Source: UBA60 sp964587885 (GTDB taxonomy: Archaea; Thermoplasmatota; Poseidoniia; Poseidoniales; Poseidoniaceae). From it: DNA of 64,000 nt. The stretch is taken from assembly GCA_964587885.1 (NCBI GenBank), contig CAZPME010000009.1:6591-70590 (forward strand), in the 5' to 3' direction. Of this stretch, positions 52,655 to 61,813 are shown piece after piece (within the stretch, counting starts at the first letter, position 1; every line of letters begins with the position of its first letter). The position numbers and the translations under genes were made by a program. The notes under the pieces are model-generated. The model did not search any database. It was not told the DNA's origin and saw only the letters and a program-made list of their open reading frames with translations.

Positions 52655-53836
52655 ATGCCGGGTGACCTCTCTTGGATGAACGATAGATATGAGCAACTCA
52701 AAGCCCAGAACTTGCAATGGTCTCCACCAACCTTAGAATCTCCTTCCATACCGAGATGTACCTTCGATGGTAACCCGATGATAATGCTATCAGCCAATAA
52801 TTATCTCAACTTAACGACTCATCCCAAGGTGGTTGATGCGATGATTGAAGCGACCAAAAAATATGGCGCTGGTTCAGGATCAGTGCGAGCAATTGCGGGA
52901 ACAATGGACATTCACATTGAAGCCGAAGCCAAAGTCGCCGAATTCAAGGGTGTAGAGTCCAGTTTAATTCATTCAGCCGGATACACTGCCAACGTCGGTG
53001 TGATTCCTACTTTGGTTAGAGGGAGTGAAGATGTCATCATCTCCGACGAATTAAACCATGGCTCAATCATTGATGGAGTGCGCTTAACCAAAGCGAGCAG
53101 AGCAGTATATTCTCACAACGATATGGGTGCTCTAGAAGCGGTTCTCGCTGATAATTCTGACAAAGAACGAAAACTCATCATAACTGATGGCGTATTTTCG
53201 ATGGATGGAGATATCGCCCCCCTCGATGAAATAACCGCATTAGCACATGAGCATGATGCGATGGTCTTCGTCGATGATTGCCATGGTGAGGGAGTTCTCG
53301 GCAGTAGCGGAGCAGGAATTGTTGATCATTTCAACCTCCAAGGTCAAGTTGATTTTGAAATCGGTTCGTTTTCCAAGGCTTTGGGTGTGCAAGGAGGAAT
53401 CGTTGCAGGAAGTGCGCAAATGCGCACCTATATCCTAAATCATTCACGTTCTTGGTTACTCTCTGGCAGTCAACCACCTGGTGTGGCGGCCGCACAAAAG
53501 GCCGCCGTGGAAGTACTGATGGACGAGCCCGAGCACCATGCACGGTTATGGGAAAATACCGAATATTTTCGCTCCGAAATGCTGAGCCTTGGCTTTGATT
53601 TGGGAGTCTCTACAACACCGATTATTCCAGTCATGTGCGGTGAGTCAGCCACGGCAAAGTCGCTCTCTGAAGAAATGGGTAAATTGGGAGTAATGGTTGG
53701 AGCGATTGTGTTTCCGATGGTGGCGCGCAATAAGGCACGGGTGAGAAACCAATTGTCTGCTGGACTTTCCTCAGATGATTTGGATGAAGTCCTAAGAGCA
53801 TATGAGAGCGCAGGTAAACGTGTAGGTCTACTCTAA
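52655..53836 (+). CDS. kbl: 2-amino-3-ketobutyrate CoA ligase (glycine C-acetyltransferase)
   Basis: 393 residues, alpha-oxoamine synthase family. MIMLSANNYLNLTTHP, YGAGSGSVRAIAGTMDIHIEAE, FVDDCHGEGVLG, the PLP lysine in SFSKALGVQGG and LLSGSQPPGVAAA are typical. The SVRAIAGT form favours Kbl over BioF, but an AONS or serine-palmitoyl-type role is not excluded. The reaction splits 2-amino-3-oxobutyrate with CoA to glycine and acetyl-CoA. No threonine dehydrogenase is in the window; the glycine cleavage genes are. GGTGATGTG three bases before the ATG fixes the start. Confidence 0.9.
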   Translation: MPGDLSWMNDRYEQLKAQNLQWSPPTLESPSIPRCTFDGNPMIMLSANNYLNLTTHPKVVDAMIEATKKYGAGSGSVRAIAGTMDIHIEAEAKVAEFKGVESSLIHSAGYTANVGVIPTLVRGSEDVIISDELNHGSIIDGVRLTKASRAVYSHNDMGALEAVLADNSDKERKLIITDGVFSMDGDIAPLDEITALAHEHDAMVFVDDCHGEGVLGSSGAGIVDHFNLQGQVDFEIGSFSKALGVQGGIVAGSAQMRTYILNHSRSWLLSGSQPPGVAAAQKAAVEVLMDEPEHHARLWENTEYFRSEMLSLGFDLGVSTTPIIPVMCGESATAKSLSEEMGKLGVMVGAIVFPMVARNKARVRNQLSAGLSSDDLDEVLRAYESAGKRVGLL

Positions 53837-54475
53837 TTATTCTTCTTCGCTTCCTGTGGTAATTGGTTCGCTTTCAATCGAGTCAACCACATCAATTATT
53901 TCCGTATCGCCTTTTGCTAAATCATTGTCCGGTGACTCATCCAAATTAAGATCTGCAAAGGGGTTCTCACCTGATTCTAGCATAGACATCATTCGCCAGC
54001 GCGGAGCCCAAGTTAAGTGCACATAGAGTGGGCCGGGCAGTAACATTAGCAACCATGGACCGGTTGACGAAATGTTGAGTAAATTCGTAAGCTCTAGTGT
54101 CATCCAAAAAATACCAACGAATGGAGTAACAAATAATACTCGTCGAGGGACATCTATTGGGGGTCTCCTAAACATTGCATTCATGACTCTAGACGCCATC
54201 CCTAAAAACGAGGTTGCAAATACCAGTAATAGTAGTGTAAATAGCCAAGTGATACCCCAATTATTTGCCTCCCAATCGGTCTTATAACCAACTGGGGCAG
54301 CCAGTGCAATTGCCAGTAGTATGCCGTAAAAACCACCTACATATGCCGGATGATTTGCCCATAATGGCAACTTAGAAAAGCGCTGAGAAAGATTGCCTCC
54401 TTGCAACCTATCTCGTTGCGATGAGGACAAGTCAGCCAAGCGCTCGCGCCATAATCCCTCTGTTGACACAGTCAC
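53837..54475 (-). CDS. membrane protein of unknown function
   Basis: 212 residues. Four predicted helices (GGFYGILLAIALAAPVG, WGITWLFTLLLLVFATSFLGM, VLFVTPFVGIFWMTLEL, GPWLLMLLPGPLYVHL) and a ~55-residue acidic C-terminal tail ending in GSEEE. GTG start at 54475. No known domain. It abuts kbl tail-to-tail without spacer and follows another membrane protein on the same strand by about 50 bases. Confidence 0.75.
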   Translation of the reverse strand: MTVSTEGLWRERLADLSSSQRDRLQGGNLSQRFSKLPLWANHPAYVGGFYGILLAIALAAPVGYKTDWEANNWGITWLFTLLLLVFATSFLGMASRVMNAMFRRPPIDVPRRVLFVTPFVGIFWMTLELTNLLNISSTGPWLLMLLPGPLYVHLTWAPRWRMMSMLESGENPFADLNLDESPDNDLAKGDTEIIDVVDSIESEPITTGSEEE

Positions 54476-54526
54476 AAGGGGGTGCTCGGAGGGTATTATT
54501 GCTTGGGGAGTATATTGACTCTCACT

Positions 54527-55300
54527 CTACTCTTCATCATCTCCCTCTGTTGATGGAGTATTAGCAATAATTGTTGCTTTATCACGAATTGCCGAGCGCA
54601 TACCTACACTTAGAACATCATCATTACCAAGAAGCCCAGGTGTGGTATTCTCCCATTCACGCTCAAGCAAACCGCTTTCCTGTTCTTCTCTTGCCCTAGC
54701 ATCAGCGAAGGTATCGTCTTGTGCCCCGCCATTGAAAATTTGTGCTTGCATTAAAGCATGATTAGTTAGTTGCTCAAACCACTTCATTTTCCTCTTTTTA
54801 ACATTTGTTAATTCTCCTAAACGTGTACCCTCTCGATCGTTTGCTACAATTTCCCATTTGTTTACCACAGGATTGCGCGCAACCCGAATCGTTGAATCTC
54901 CCAATTCAAACCAATTTTTTTCAGGAGTCCACAGCATAACTTTGGCTATTTCGCCGTCTTCCTTTGCATCATAAGCCTCGCTATCGCGACTCTCTTCACC
55001 ACCTTCTTGGGTAATTGTTTCACCTATATCGTTAGCATATGCCCAAGGATGAATCGAATTAAGCGCCAATGGATAGTTGATTAACGTCCTCATTGACAAC
55101 ATGATGGTTGAGGCATACAACAAGGAATAAATCGCCATTGTCATAATAATTAGCGACTGATTTATCATTATGGCAATTATTGCCAACATACATCCAGCAA
55201 TAAGAAAAGGTAATGCTTTGCTAAAGGTGGAATCCGTAAAATTACGGCCGTGAGTGCTATCGGCAAAGGTTACGAAATTAGCGGGAAGTCTCGTATCCAT
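54527..55300 (-). CDS. membrane protein of unknown function with acidic tail
   Basis: 257 residues. Two strongly hydrophobic helices near the N-terminus (ALPFLIAGCMLAIIAIMI, LIIMTMAIYSLLYASTIML) and a long soluble C-terminal part with a small beta segment (WFELGDSTIRVARNPVVNKWEIVANDREG). An acidic end (STEGDDEE) resembles that of the next gene downstream, so both may be partners at the membrane. Divergent from the DUF835 gene with a palindrome in between. Confidence 0.75.
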   Translation of the reverse strand: MDTRLPANFVTFADSTHGRNFTDSTFSKALPFLIAGCMLAIIAIMINQSLIIMTMAIYSLLYASTIMLSMRTLINYPLALNSIHPWAYANDIGETITQEGGEESRDSEAYDAKEDGEIAKVMLWTPEKNWFELGDSTIRVARNPVVNKWEIVANDREGTRLGELTNVKKRKMKWFEQLTNHALMQAQIFNGGAQDDTFADARAREEQESGLLEREWENTTPGLLGNDDVLSVGMRSAIRDKATIIANTPSTEGDDEE

Positions 55301-55354
55301 GATAGTGGCAATTCGACCATGTCTTTGAAACCTCGCAACATGGCCGGCGCAATT

Positions 55355-55373
55355 CCTATTTCATAGAAATAGG
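55355..55373. promoter_or_regulatory. perfect 8-bp palindrome in the divergent intergenic region
   Basis: CCTATTTC-ATA-GAAATAGG, a 19-bp perfect inverted repeat between the divergent starts at 55300 and 55449. Such a site may bind a dimeric regulator controlling either gene; as RNA it would be a hairpin with a 3-nt loop. Confidence 0.45.
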
Positions 55374-55448
55374 CGGATAATCACCCCTCACAGGCATCAC
55401 TTTCAAATGCGGAAGAGTTCAAACTCGGATAACTGGGATGGAATATTA

Positions 55449-57449
55449 ATGGCGGAATTGCCTCGCGGGTCAGTATTAGAGACACGTCGAGGGGGCCCAG
55501 ATGTACTTCGGACTCTAGTTCGGGATTTCTTTTCCGATTCCCAAGAAGGATACATTCGAATCGAACGAAAACCAAAGGATGATTTGCCTCGTATCGGTCA
55601 AATTATTTTGAGTAATGGAGAGCCATTATCCGCTATTCATGAACAAAGTGCAGTATTATTTTCACTTCCCGCCCTTCTAGAAATTGAAGAAGATGCTGTC
55701 TTCATTGATGCACTACTGACTGTGGTAGTAGACGTGGACGTCGCCCATATTGACAGCCTATTTCCCGATGCTAGACTCCACATTGATACCGTTTGGTCAA
55801 GTGAATTGCCAGAATCTGTTGGTCAGAGATGGTGGCTAAATCGAGAAGTACGGTCGACGACTTGGGCCAAGGCAAACGAAAATACCCTGCCTGAAATTGA
55901 GACTGTGGTCGAAGCACCCGAATTTATTCAGCGCGCTGCCGAAGTTAGGAGAGCGCAAATGCAGGGTGAATTATGTGGCGAATTAACTCCAGGTCAAGTT
56001 CTATTACTCGACGCTACAGATAATCACAATTCTTTCAAATTGGCTTCTGAATTAGCACTTCTCGGACGCCCTGTGTTGGTGTTATCAAGAGTTCACAAGG
56101 AACGGTTAGTGGTTGAGTATGGGCTTCCGAGTGAGTCTTGTTGGTGGCTGACTGAGCGAGCAACCGGTGAAGAACAATCATGTGGTGCAGGTTTGGAAGA
56201 TATTACTCGTACAATTACAGATTTTCTCTGGGGTAATCTACGCGCAATCGTAATTCTTGACGGCCTAGAATTCCTTGCAAGTGTGCACGGTGTAGAGCGA
56301 ACATTTGGCTTCCTACGCCGATTAGTCGATACCTTCCATGATAGTGATGATGCGCTAATGATTCCTGTCGATCTATTGGCTTGGGAAGAAAAAGACCGGC
56401 GCCTATTAATTCGTGAAACTGAATCCGCTAGCAATGCTCAAGTTGAATTTTGGTTAGCAGATGCAAGTAACTTAGCAATGCATCCGCTATGCGCTCCACC
56501 GACTGATGAAGAAGTCGCTTGGATTGAAGAAGCACTAAAAAATGCCGACTCATTGCGGAAAAAGGCAACTTCTGCTGGAACTCAAGATGTGGCTCGTGGC
56601 TTAGCCAACCGGTTCTCAGCGGGTGACTTCGCACAAGAGTGGTTGCAGGATGAGGAAGTGAACGTGGAAGTACCACAAACGGATGAACCCGCTGACGATT
56701 GGGTGCCAACTTTTCATTCGGCCAAACGTGATGATTCACTGACACAATCCATTCTTTCCTCAATCAGCGACGAAGAAGAGGAATCTGAGGATGAGGTTGC
56801 TATGGACGAAAACCAAGACGAAGTTCCCAAACTTCGCATCCCTCACCGACTTGGTAAAAGGCGTGAAATTAGATCTTCTTCCAAAACAACTACTCTTTCT
56901 CACCAAACTCGACGAGATGAATTGAATGCAGCTGTAACCCGTGCCAATGAGGTCGATGTAGCAATTCTCGACCGTAAATCTTCTCTTTTAGATAATCGCT
57001 TGGCTAAAGCCAAGCAAGCACTGCATGCAATCGAAGTAGCCAGTTCAATGTCGGCAGAAATAATCAACTCTAAACAATTACCAATTTCAAATGCGGATAT
57101 CGCTCGCGAACGAAAACTTGGAGAATGGGAACAAGCGGTTAGTGCGGCCAGTAGCCTTCCGGCTAACAAAATCCCAAGTGATCCCTTTGAGCACCAATCT
57201 TGGGTAGCGGCAATGCACAATGCAGCCTCACCCCACAGTTCTAACTTGTCTTTACCTGTAGAGCTTGGACCTATGACATCGAGACCAGGTGTCGAAATCT
57301 CCACCGAGACAAAAGGTCGAGACAGTGCAAGCCGTGGGCAAAAAGATATGTCGATATCTGCAATTTCACGACGTGTTGCTATCGCTGACGAGGTGCGTAA
57401 TACCTCCGGCAAAGTGGTAACCAATCTTACTGATTTGGAGGATTTATGA
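55449..57449 (+). CDS. DUF835-domain protein with long disordered C-terminal region
   Basis: About 666 residues. An N-terminal domain (roughly residues 5-110) with GQIILSNGEPLSAIHEQSAVLFSLPALLEIEED looks like a small sensor or adapter fold. DUF835 spans about 180-325: LLLDATDNHNSFKLASELALLGRPVLVLSR, YGLPSESCWWLTE, AIVILDGLEFLASVHGVERTFGFLRRLVDTF. This order is the DUF835 signature and is restricted largely to archaea in my knowledge. The remainder is acidic and Ser-rich with a coiled coil near 510-560. The next gene overlaps by four bases (ATGA). ATG 55449 is preferred; ATG 55407 adds 14 residues. Confidence 0.8.
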   Translation: MAELPRGSVLETRRGGPDVLRTLVRDFFSDSQEGYIRIERKPKDDLPRIGQIILSNGEPLSAIHEQSAVLFSLPALLEIEEDAVFIDALLTVVVDVDVAHIDSLFPDARLHIDTVWSSELPESVGQRWWLNREVRSTTWAKANENTLPEIETVVEAPEFIQRAAEVRRAQMQGELCGELTPGQVLLLDATDNHNSFKLASELALLGRPVLVLSRVHKERLVVEYGLPSESCWWLTERATGEEQSCGAGLEDITRTITDFLWGNLRAIVILDGLEFLASVHGVERTFGFLRRLVDTFHDSDDALMIPVDLLAWEEKDRRLLIRETESASNAQVEFWLADASNLAMHPLCAPPTDEEVAWIEEALKNADSLRKKATSAGTQDVARGLANRFSAGDFAQEWLQDEEVNVEVPQTDEPADDWVPTFHSAKRDDSLTQSILSSISDEEEESEDEVAMDENQDEVPKLRIPHRLGKRREIRSSSKTTTLSHQTRRDELNAAVTRANEVDVAILDRKSSLLDNRLAKAKQALHAIEVASSMSAEIINSKQLPISNADIARERKLGEWEQAVSAASSLPANKIPSDPFEHQSWVAAMHNAASPHSSNLSLPVELGPMTSRPGVEISTETKGRDSASRGQKDMSISAISRRVAIADEVRNTSGKVVTNLTDLEDL

Positions 57450-59533
57450 TGCGCAAGAGGAGAAAATTGACTCAGGCGATTTCTTCGGGGCGGCAGATGG
57501 TTGAATACGAGAAAGAAAGTAATTCACCTTCGCGTTTGGCGAGGAAACTAGGAGTAAATCAGACCGAACGCAAGCGTATTTCACTATTGCAACGAACCTC
57601 AACCGATGGAAGGGCACCATTCACTAGGATAGCCGACCGAGTATTGGGAGCCAGTAAAGGCAAAGCTAAGCGGATTATTGAGGTAGATGTCGAAGGAGAG
57701 GCCGAGGAGGTAAGCATTAGCCCATGGCTATCTGCACGCTTTGATGTATTACGTGCAGTCGATGATGACATAGTAGAAAATTATGACTCCAAATGGCTCG
57801 GCCACGACAGTCATGGGCGGCCGGTTTGGGAAGACGTTTTGGAACAGCAGCGTGAACGTCTTTCATGGCAAGTCGAGCAACTCGATACCGAACATGTTGA
57901 GCCGAATGAACTACCTCCTCTCGTCCAGCCACAAATCACCCCAGGTGATTGGCCACCCGTACTACCACAGAATGAAAACTTGACTTTTCGCAATTTGCAC
58001 ATCTGTCCACAAAATGAGCGGGCAGCCTTAGCAATCAACGAAATTCTAGACCACCCCGCAAAATCACTTAACCCCCTCTTAGTCGTTGGACCTGCCGAAG
58101 TTGGTAAGACCCATTTGCTGTGGGCAACTGGAACTGCGTTTTCTCGCCAAGATGTTCAATCGGTTGCAAGGATTCTCTCTTGCGCCACAATTGAAGATGA
58201 TTTTTCCCTACCCAAAGATTGGAGTGAGCGCTGCAATGGGACAAGCGTACTGCTGGTTGATGACATTCATCTTCTCTACGATAAGGCCTCAGCAATGCAT
58301 GCGGTTGGAGTCATAGTGGATTGGGCACTAAACCTTGGTGTACAGGTAATTCTCACCAGCAATCACGAAGAAGGCGGTCCTGAAAACCGTATGTCAGCAA
58401 TAATTCGACAAGCGGTTAAAGTCCGAATGGGTGAACCTAGCCGAAGCAGTTTGGTAACTATGCTAAGGTCTCGTTCAAGTGGACGAAACCTATTGCTCGA
58501 CGACTCCATGTTGGTGGCAATTGTTGATCGCTGTGGGCGCGGTTGGGGACCCTCAAAGGCAGGGTTGGAGGAATTGGCAATCGCAGTTGAATCTGGAGAA
58601 GAACTCATCACTTCTGACGATGTTGTGCGCATACTTACTGGCCGTTCCCCGACTGCTAAAGAAGAGGATTTGAGACCACATGAGATTGGTGAATGGGGTG
58701 AAGAGGTTACTGCTCAAGTCCTTGATACTGTCTTCGCTGACCCGCTAAATCCTGCTGTCGAACTGCATACAGAATTGCCTCAAATCGGCGAGGATGATTA
58801 CACACCACCTGACTTGATGCCTGAATCCTCAATGGCTGCGATTGAGGCTATGGTCGAGCGCCATATTCAGGATGACTTTGTAATCTCCAAAGAAAATCTC
58901 GATAGCGGTTTGACTCTCCATGAACGTGATGCCCATTTGGTCGCAGCCGCCCCCAGTATTGCCGTTGGTGAGAAGGTAAAGGTGGCTGAAGATTTAGCGC
59001 CATTGTCAACCCGTACTGATGCGGCTTTCCAACGCTTGGAAAATAACCTCAATGCCCAAAATGACTCACTACTTAACCTTGAATCTCGACTGCATGAAAT
59101 TGCATTACAGATTAACTCTGCCGACCAAAAGGAATTAATTGCACTAGTTGATGAATTGCGTGCTGTCGAAAGCCAATTGGCGGACATAGACCCCGATTCT
59201 ATGCCACTGCCCGAATTTGTTGAGGCTAAGAAAATACGCCGCCCCTTCAAGCGATTAAGTCGTCCTGAGAAGGTGCAAGAAAAAGACAAAACTTCGGGAC
59301 GAAGAAAGGTTGCTCGTCGCCGTTCTGTAGATGATGCTCTTGAAAAATTGAAGATTACTTCGACACCTAGACGAATCCCAATTCGTCGCAAACCATCAGT
59401 AGCCGAAGAGGCTCCTAATCCAGAAGAACTAGCTGACGCATTAGCCATTCTAAACCCAGTGCCGATTCTTGAAGTTATTAAGCCACAAGTGACTGAATTG
59501 ACACCCGTAAACATCCTAGTTCCAGTCGAGTGA
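57446..59533 (+). CDS. DnaA/Hda-like AAA+ ATPase
   Basis: 695 residues. Basic N-terminus (MRKRRKLTQAISSGRQM) with a possible HTH (SPSRLARKLGVNQTERKRI). The AAA+ core begins NLTFRNLHICPQNERAALAI and continues NPLLVVGPAEVGKTHLLWATG (Walker A 215-222). Then come VLLVDDIHLL (Walker B 268-273), VILTSNH (sensor 1, about 302-307), an Arg cluster near 315-321 and KAGLEELAIA near 371. The order and wording match the bacterial DnaA ATPase domain rather than Orc1/Cdc6. DnaA domain IV is absent; instead the C-terminal ~290 residues are coil and a basic stretch (KTSGRRKVARRRS). GGAGGATTT precedes ATG 57446; translation is coupled to the DUF835 gene. Confidence 0.82.
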   Translation: MMRKRRKLTQAISSGRQMVEYEKESNSPSRLARKLGVNQTERKRISLLQRTSTDGRAPFTRIADRVLGASKGKAKRIIEVDVEGEAEEVSISPWLSARFDVLRAVDDDIVENYDSKWLGHDSHGRPVWEDVLEQQRERLSWQVEQLDTEHVEPNELPPLVQPQITPGDWPPVLPQNENLTFRNLHICPQNERAALAINEILDHPAKSLNPLLVVGPAEVGKTHLLWATGTAFSRQDVQSVARILSCATIEDDFSLPKDWSERCNGTSVLLVDDIHLLYDKASAMHAVGVIVDWALNLGVQVILTSNHEEGGPENRMSAIIRQAVKVRMGEPSRSSLVTMLRSRSSGRNLLLDDSMLVAIVDRCGRGWGPSKAGLEELAIAVESGEELITSDDVVRILTGRSPTAKEEDLRPHEIGEWGEEVTAQVLDTVFADPLNPAVELHTELPQIGEDDYTPPDLMPESSMAAIEAMVERHIQDDFVISKENLDSGLTLHERDAHLVAAAPSIAVGEKVKVAEDLAPLSTRTDAAFQRLENNLNAQNDSLLNLESRLHEIALQINSADQKELIALVDELRAVESQLADIDPDSMPLPEFVEAKKIRRPFKRLSRPEKVQEKDKTSGRRKVARRRSVDDALEKLKITSTPRRIPIRRKPSVAEEAPNPEELADALAILNPVPILEVIKPQVTELTPVNILVPVE

Positions 59534-59537
59534 TTAA

Positions 59538-60032
59538 ATGTCTCGCCGGATTTGGCAACGGCGACGGGATTGGTGGGATGAGGGAATTGAATTTACCTGT
59601 ATCCCAGATTGTGGGAAATGTTGTGACGAGCCGGATGGGATTGTCTACTTGAGTCGTGCTGATGCCGAAAAATTGGCTACTCATCATGAAATTACTGTCG
59701 AAGAATGGTTGCAACGCGACTGCCGTCAAACCATTGACGGCAGGTATATTCTCAAAAGCAGGGAAAGCGACGGGATTTGCATTTACTTGGATGATGAAAA
59801 AAAGTGCCAAGTTTATCCCGCCAAACCAGCCCAATGTTCTGCTTTTCCATGGTGGGCTGAGAATTTGCGGTCGGAGAGAAGTTGGCGTAAAACCAAGAAA
59901 CTTTGCCCTGGAATTGATCACCCCGATGCCATAAAAATCGAGGGTGAAACTATTAATTTGTGGGTTGAAGCTGATCTTAATTCAACTATTGGATTTCGCC
60001 ACTGGAAACCTAAAACTCAAACGGATTCTTGA
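59538..60032 (+). CDS. YkgJ-type cysteine-cluster protein (CxxCxxCC family)
   Basis: 164 residues. FTCIPDCGKCCDEPDG near residues 20-33, then GICIYLDDEKKCQVYPAKPAQCSAFPWW near 82-107, and a last cysteine in KKLCPGI: the Zn/Fe-chelating PF03692 pattern. Such proteins bind a metal ion; function is unknown. It begins four bases after the DnaA-like gene and is probably in the same operon. Its 3' end overlaps the convergent gene by 23 bases. Confidence 0.9.
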   Translation: MSRRIWQRRRDWWDEGIEFTCIPDCGKCCDEPDGIVYLSRADAEKLATHHEITVEEWLQRDCRQTIDGRYILKSRESDGICIYLDDEKKCQVYPAKPAQCSAFPWWAENLRSERSWRKTKKLCPGIDHPDAIKIEGETINLWVEADLNSTIGFRHWKPKTQTDS

Positions 60033-60426
60033 ACTCTGAATCGGAACCAACTGCGGTCTCATTCTTTGATTGAGACACTAGATTTAGCGGCGCTTCGGAA
60101 CTGGGCGGGATGTGAAAATCCAAATCACCGACCTCGCCTAAGGAGCCGGTGACTCGCCGAGCGGTGAAAGTACCTGCAACTTTGTCGGCTTGATATCGTA
60201 ATTCTCCTCGCAGACCAAGGGTAAACATGATGATTGCCAAAATGACGGTCCCAATGGCGGGCCAAATCATCAATGCAGCAGTTTCGGATATCTCGCAAAT
60301 GCCGCCACATGCAGGCATTACTGCCACTTCGGTCCTACTTGATACAAGCGAAAACACCATCGCAATGAATAGTAAACTACCTGAAGCAAGTAGAGAGAGA
60401 TGTCGAGTTCGAGATACTACGGTCAT
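60010..60426 (-). CDS. small membrane protein of unknown function
   Basis: About 138 residues. Two helices (LSLLASGSLLFIAMVFSLVSS and AALMIWPAIGTVILAIIMFTLG) flank a short loop with a CGGIC pair, possibly extracellular. A soluble, acidic C-terminal tail follows. ATG 60426 is preferred; TTG 60447 is an in-frame alternative. Tail-to-tail overlap with the YkgJ gene. Confidence 0.65.
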   Translation of the reverse strand: MTVVSRTRHLSLLASGSLLFIAMVFSLVSSRTEVAVMPACGGICEISETAALMIWPAIGTVILAIIMFTLGLRGELRYQADKVAGTFTARRVTGSLGEVGDLDFHIPPSSEAPLNLVSQSKNETAVGSDSEFKNPFEF

Positions 60427-60530
60427 GCTTACATTCCCTTGTTCCAAACCACCCTATTCAACTATTACTCAAGGGTTGACCAAAAAAAGTAAGTTTTCGC
60501 AGCCTCCTGTTTTGTCGGCAAATCACATTA

Positions 60531-60547
60531 GGTGTTAAAAAAACACC
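60531..60547. repeat. inverted repeat upstream of citrate synthase
   Basis: GGTGTT (60531-60536), five As, AACACC (60542-60547). Lies about 105 bases upstream of the first gene of the plus strand here and 90 bases upstream of the minus-strand gene. Candidate operator or terminator. Rest of the ~210-base gap (60427-60636) is AT-rich with no clear gene. Confidence 0.3.
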
Positions 60548-60636
60548 ACGCAGCAAGTGGGTGAAAAATATTCCTTACTCCCCAGCGAGTTGCTTATACC
60601 GAAGTTTGATTTCGCGTGTTCGTAGGCGGTTTGAAA

Positions 60637-61812
60637 ATGCCCGATGATGGAAACAATGAGGTGCTCTTAGAGATGACTGCATCTCATCTCAATACTGGAA
60701 TGCGTGGCGTCCCAGTAGGGACCTGTCGCACCTCCTATGTCACACCTGAAGGCGGTGTTCACTATTCGGGTTATCCGATTGCCGAATTGGCCGACCGAGA
60801 CCCAGAGGATATTATCTTCCTACTCCACCACAAGCGCTTGCCAAACCCAGATGAGTCTTCGGCATTTCGTCAAGATTTAGCCCGCAGAGCATTTTTGCCC
60901 ATCGGCATTCGCGACACTTTGCGCACTTTACCTACTGATGGACACCCGATGGATTGGCTAGCGGTTGGAATCCAAGCACTCGGTATGTCAGGGCGAGTTG
61001 ATGATTGGCGAGAAGATGCACTAAACTTAGTGGCTCGAATGCCGGAATTGATGGCTCTAATCTTCCGCATACGCGAAGGTCGAGAAGAATCTATGCCGGC
61101 ATCTCGTCCTGAATTGGGATTGGTAGAAAATTTCGTTCATATGGTAGACATTGACGGTGCCGATAAATGGGCGATGACAAGAGTTTTGCGAGTTTTCATC
61201 GTATTGCACATGGACCATGGAGGAGGAAATTTGTCGACATTTACAGGTAAAGCAATCGCAAGTGGCCACTCTGATGTTTATGCATCAATGGTCGGGGCGA
61301 TGAATGCCTTGTATGGTCCTTTACACGGACGGGCAAATCAAGCGTGCCTGGAATTTGTTCAACAAATAGGTACTTCGGAAACCACTGCAGTTGAACAATT
61401 TGTCCGTGCTGAATTAGCTGCTAAGCGACCAATATTCGGATTTGGCCATGCGGTATTGAGAACCGAAGACCCAAGGGCAGCAATTCAATTTGAACTAGGT
61501 GAAGAAATTTGCCCTGAAGATGAGAACTTCAAGACCATTCGAACTTTGCGTGAAGTGGTTCCTCGTGTACTCGGTGAAATGCCAAAAATAAGTAATCCTA
61601 ACGCTAATGTCGATATCGCATCAGGGACATTATTACACCATGTTGGTTTCCTCAATACCGAATATTACACTACCTTCTTCGGTTGGGCTCGCACCGCCGG
61701 AATCGGCGCCCAAATTGTCGATGAAAGGACCGAAATGCGGAACGGTAAGGGTGTTCCAATCTACCGGCCAAAGTACATCCCTGAACAACAACCTGATCGC
61801 CACGTTGATTAG
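60637..61812 (+). CDS. gltA: citrate synthase
   Basis: 391 residues. Landmarks: GTCRTSYVTPEGGVHYSGYPIAEL, LHMDHGGGNLSTFTGK (first catalytic His region), GPLHGRANQACLEFV (second), GFGHAVLRTEDPRA and NVDIASGTLLHHVGF with the catalytic Asp, ending GVPIYRPKYI. Size and order fit the citrate synthase superfamily, and the HRVYKT-like motif is slightly altered (HAVLRT). Entry of acetyl-CoA into the TCA cycle; 2-methylcitrate synthase is possible. ATG 60637 follows an AGGCGG-like site; GTG 60616 adds seven residues. One base separates it from the convergent phosphodiesterase gene. Confidence 0.9.
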   Translation: MPDDGNNEVLLEMTASHLNTGMRGVPVGTCRTSYVTPEGGVHYSGYPIAELADRDPEDIIFLLHHKRLPNPDESSAFRQDLARRAFLPIGIRDTLRTLPTDGHPMDWLAVGIQALGMSGRVDDWREDALNLVARMPELMALIFRIREGREESMPASRPELGLVENFVHMVDIDGADKWAMTRVLRVFIVLHMDHGGGNLSTFTGKAIASGHSDVYASMVGAMNALYGPLHGRANQACLEFVQQIGTSETTAVEQFVRAELAAKRPIFGFGHAVLRTEDPRAAIQFELGEEICPEDENFKTIRTLREVVPRVLGEMPKISNPNANVDIASGTLLHHVGFLNTEYYTTFFGWARTAGIGAQIVDERTEMRNGKGVPIYRPKYIPEQQPDRHVD

Positions 61813-61813
61813 A

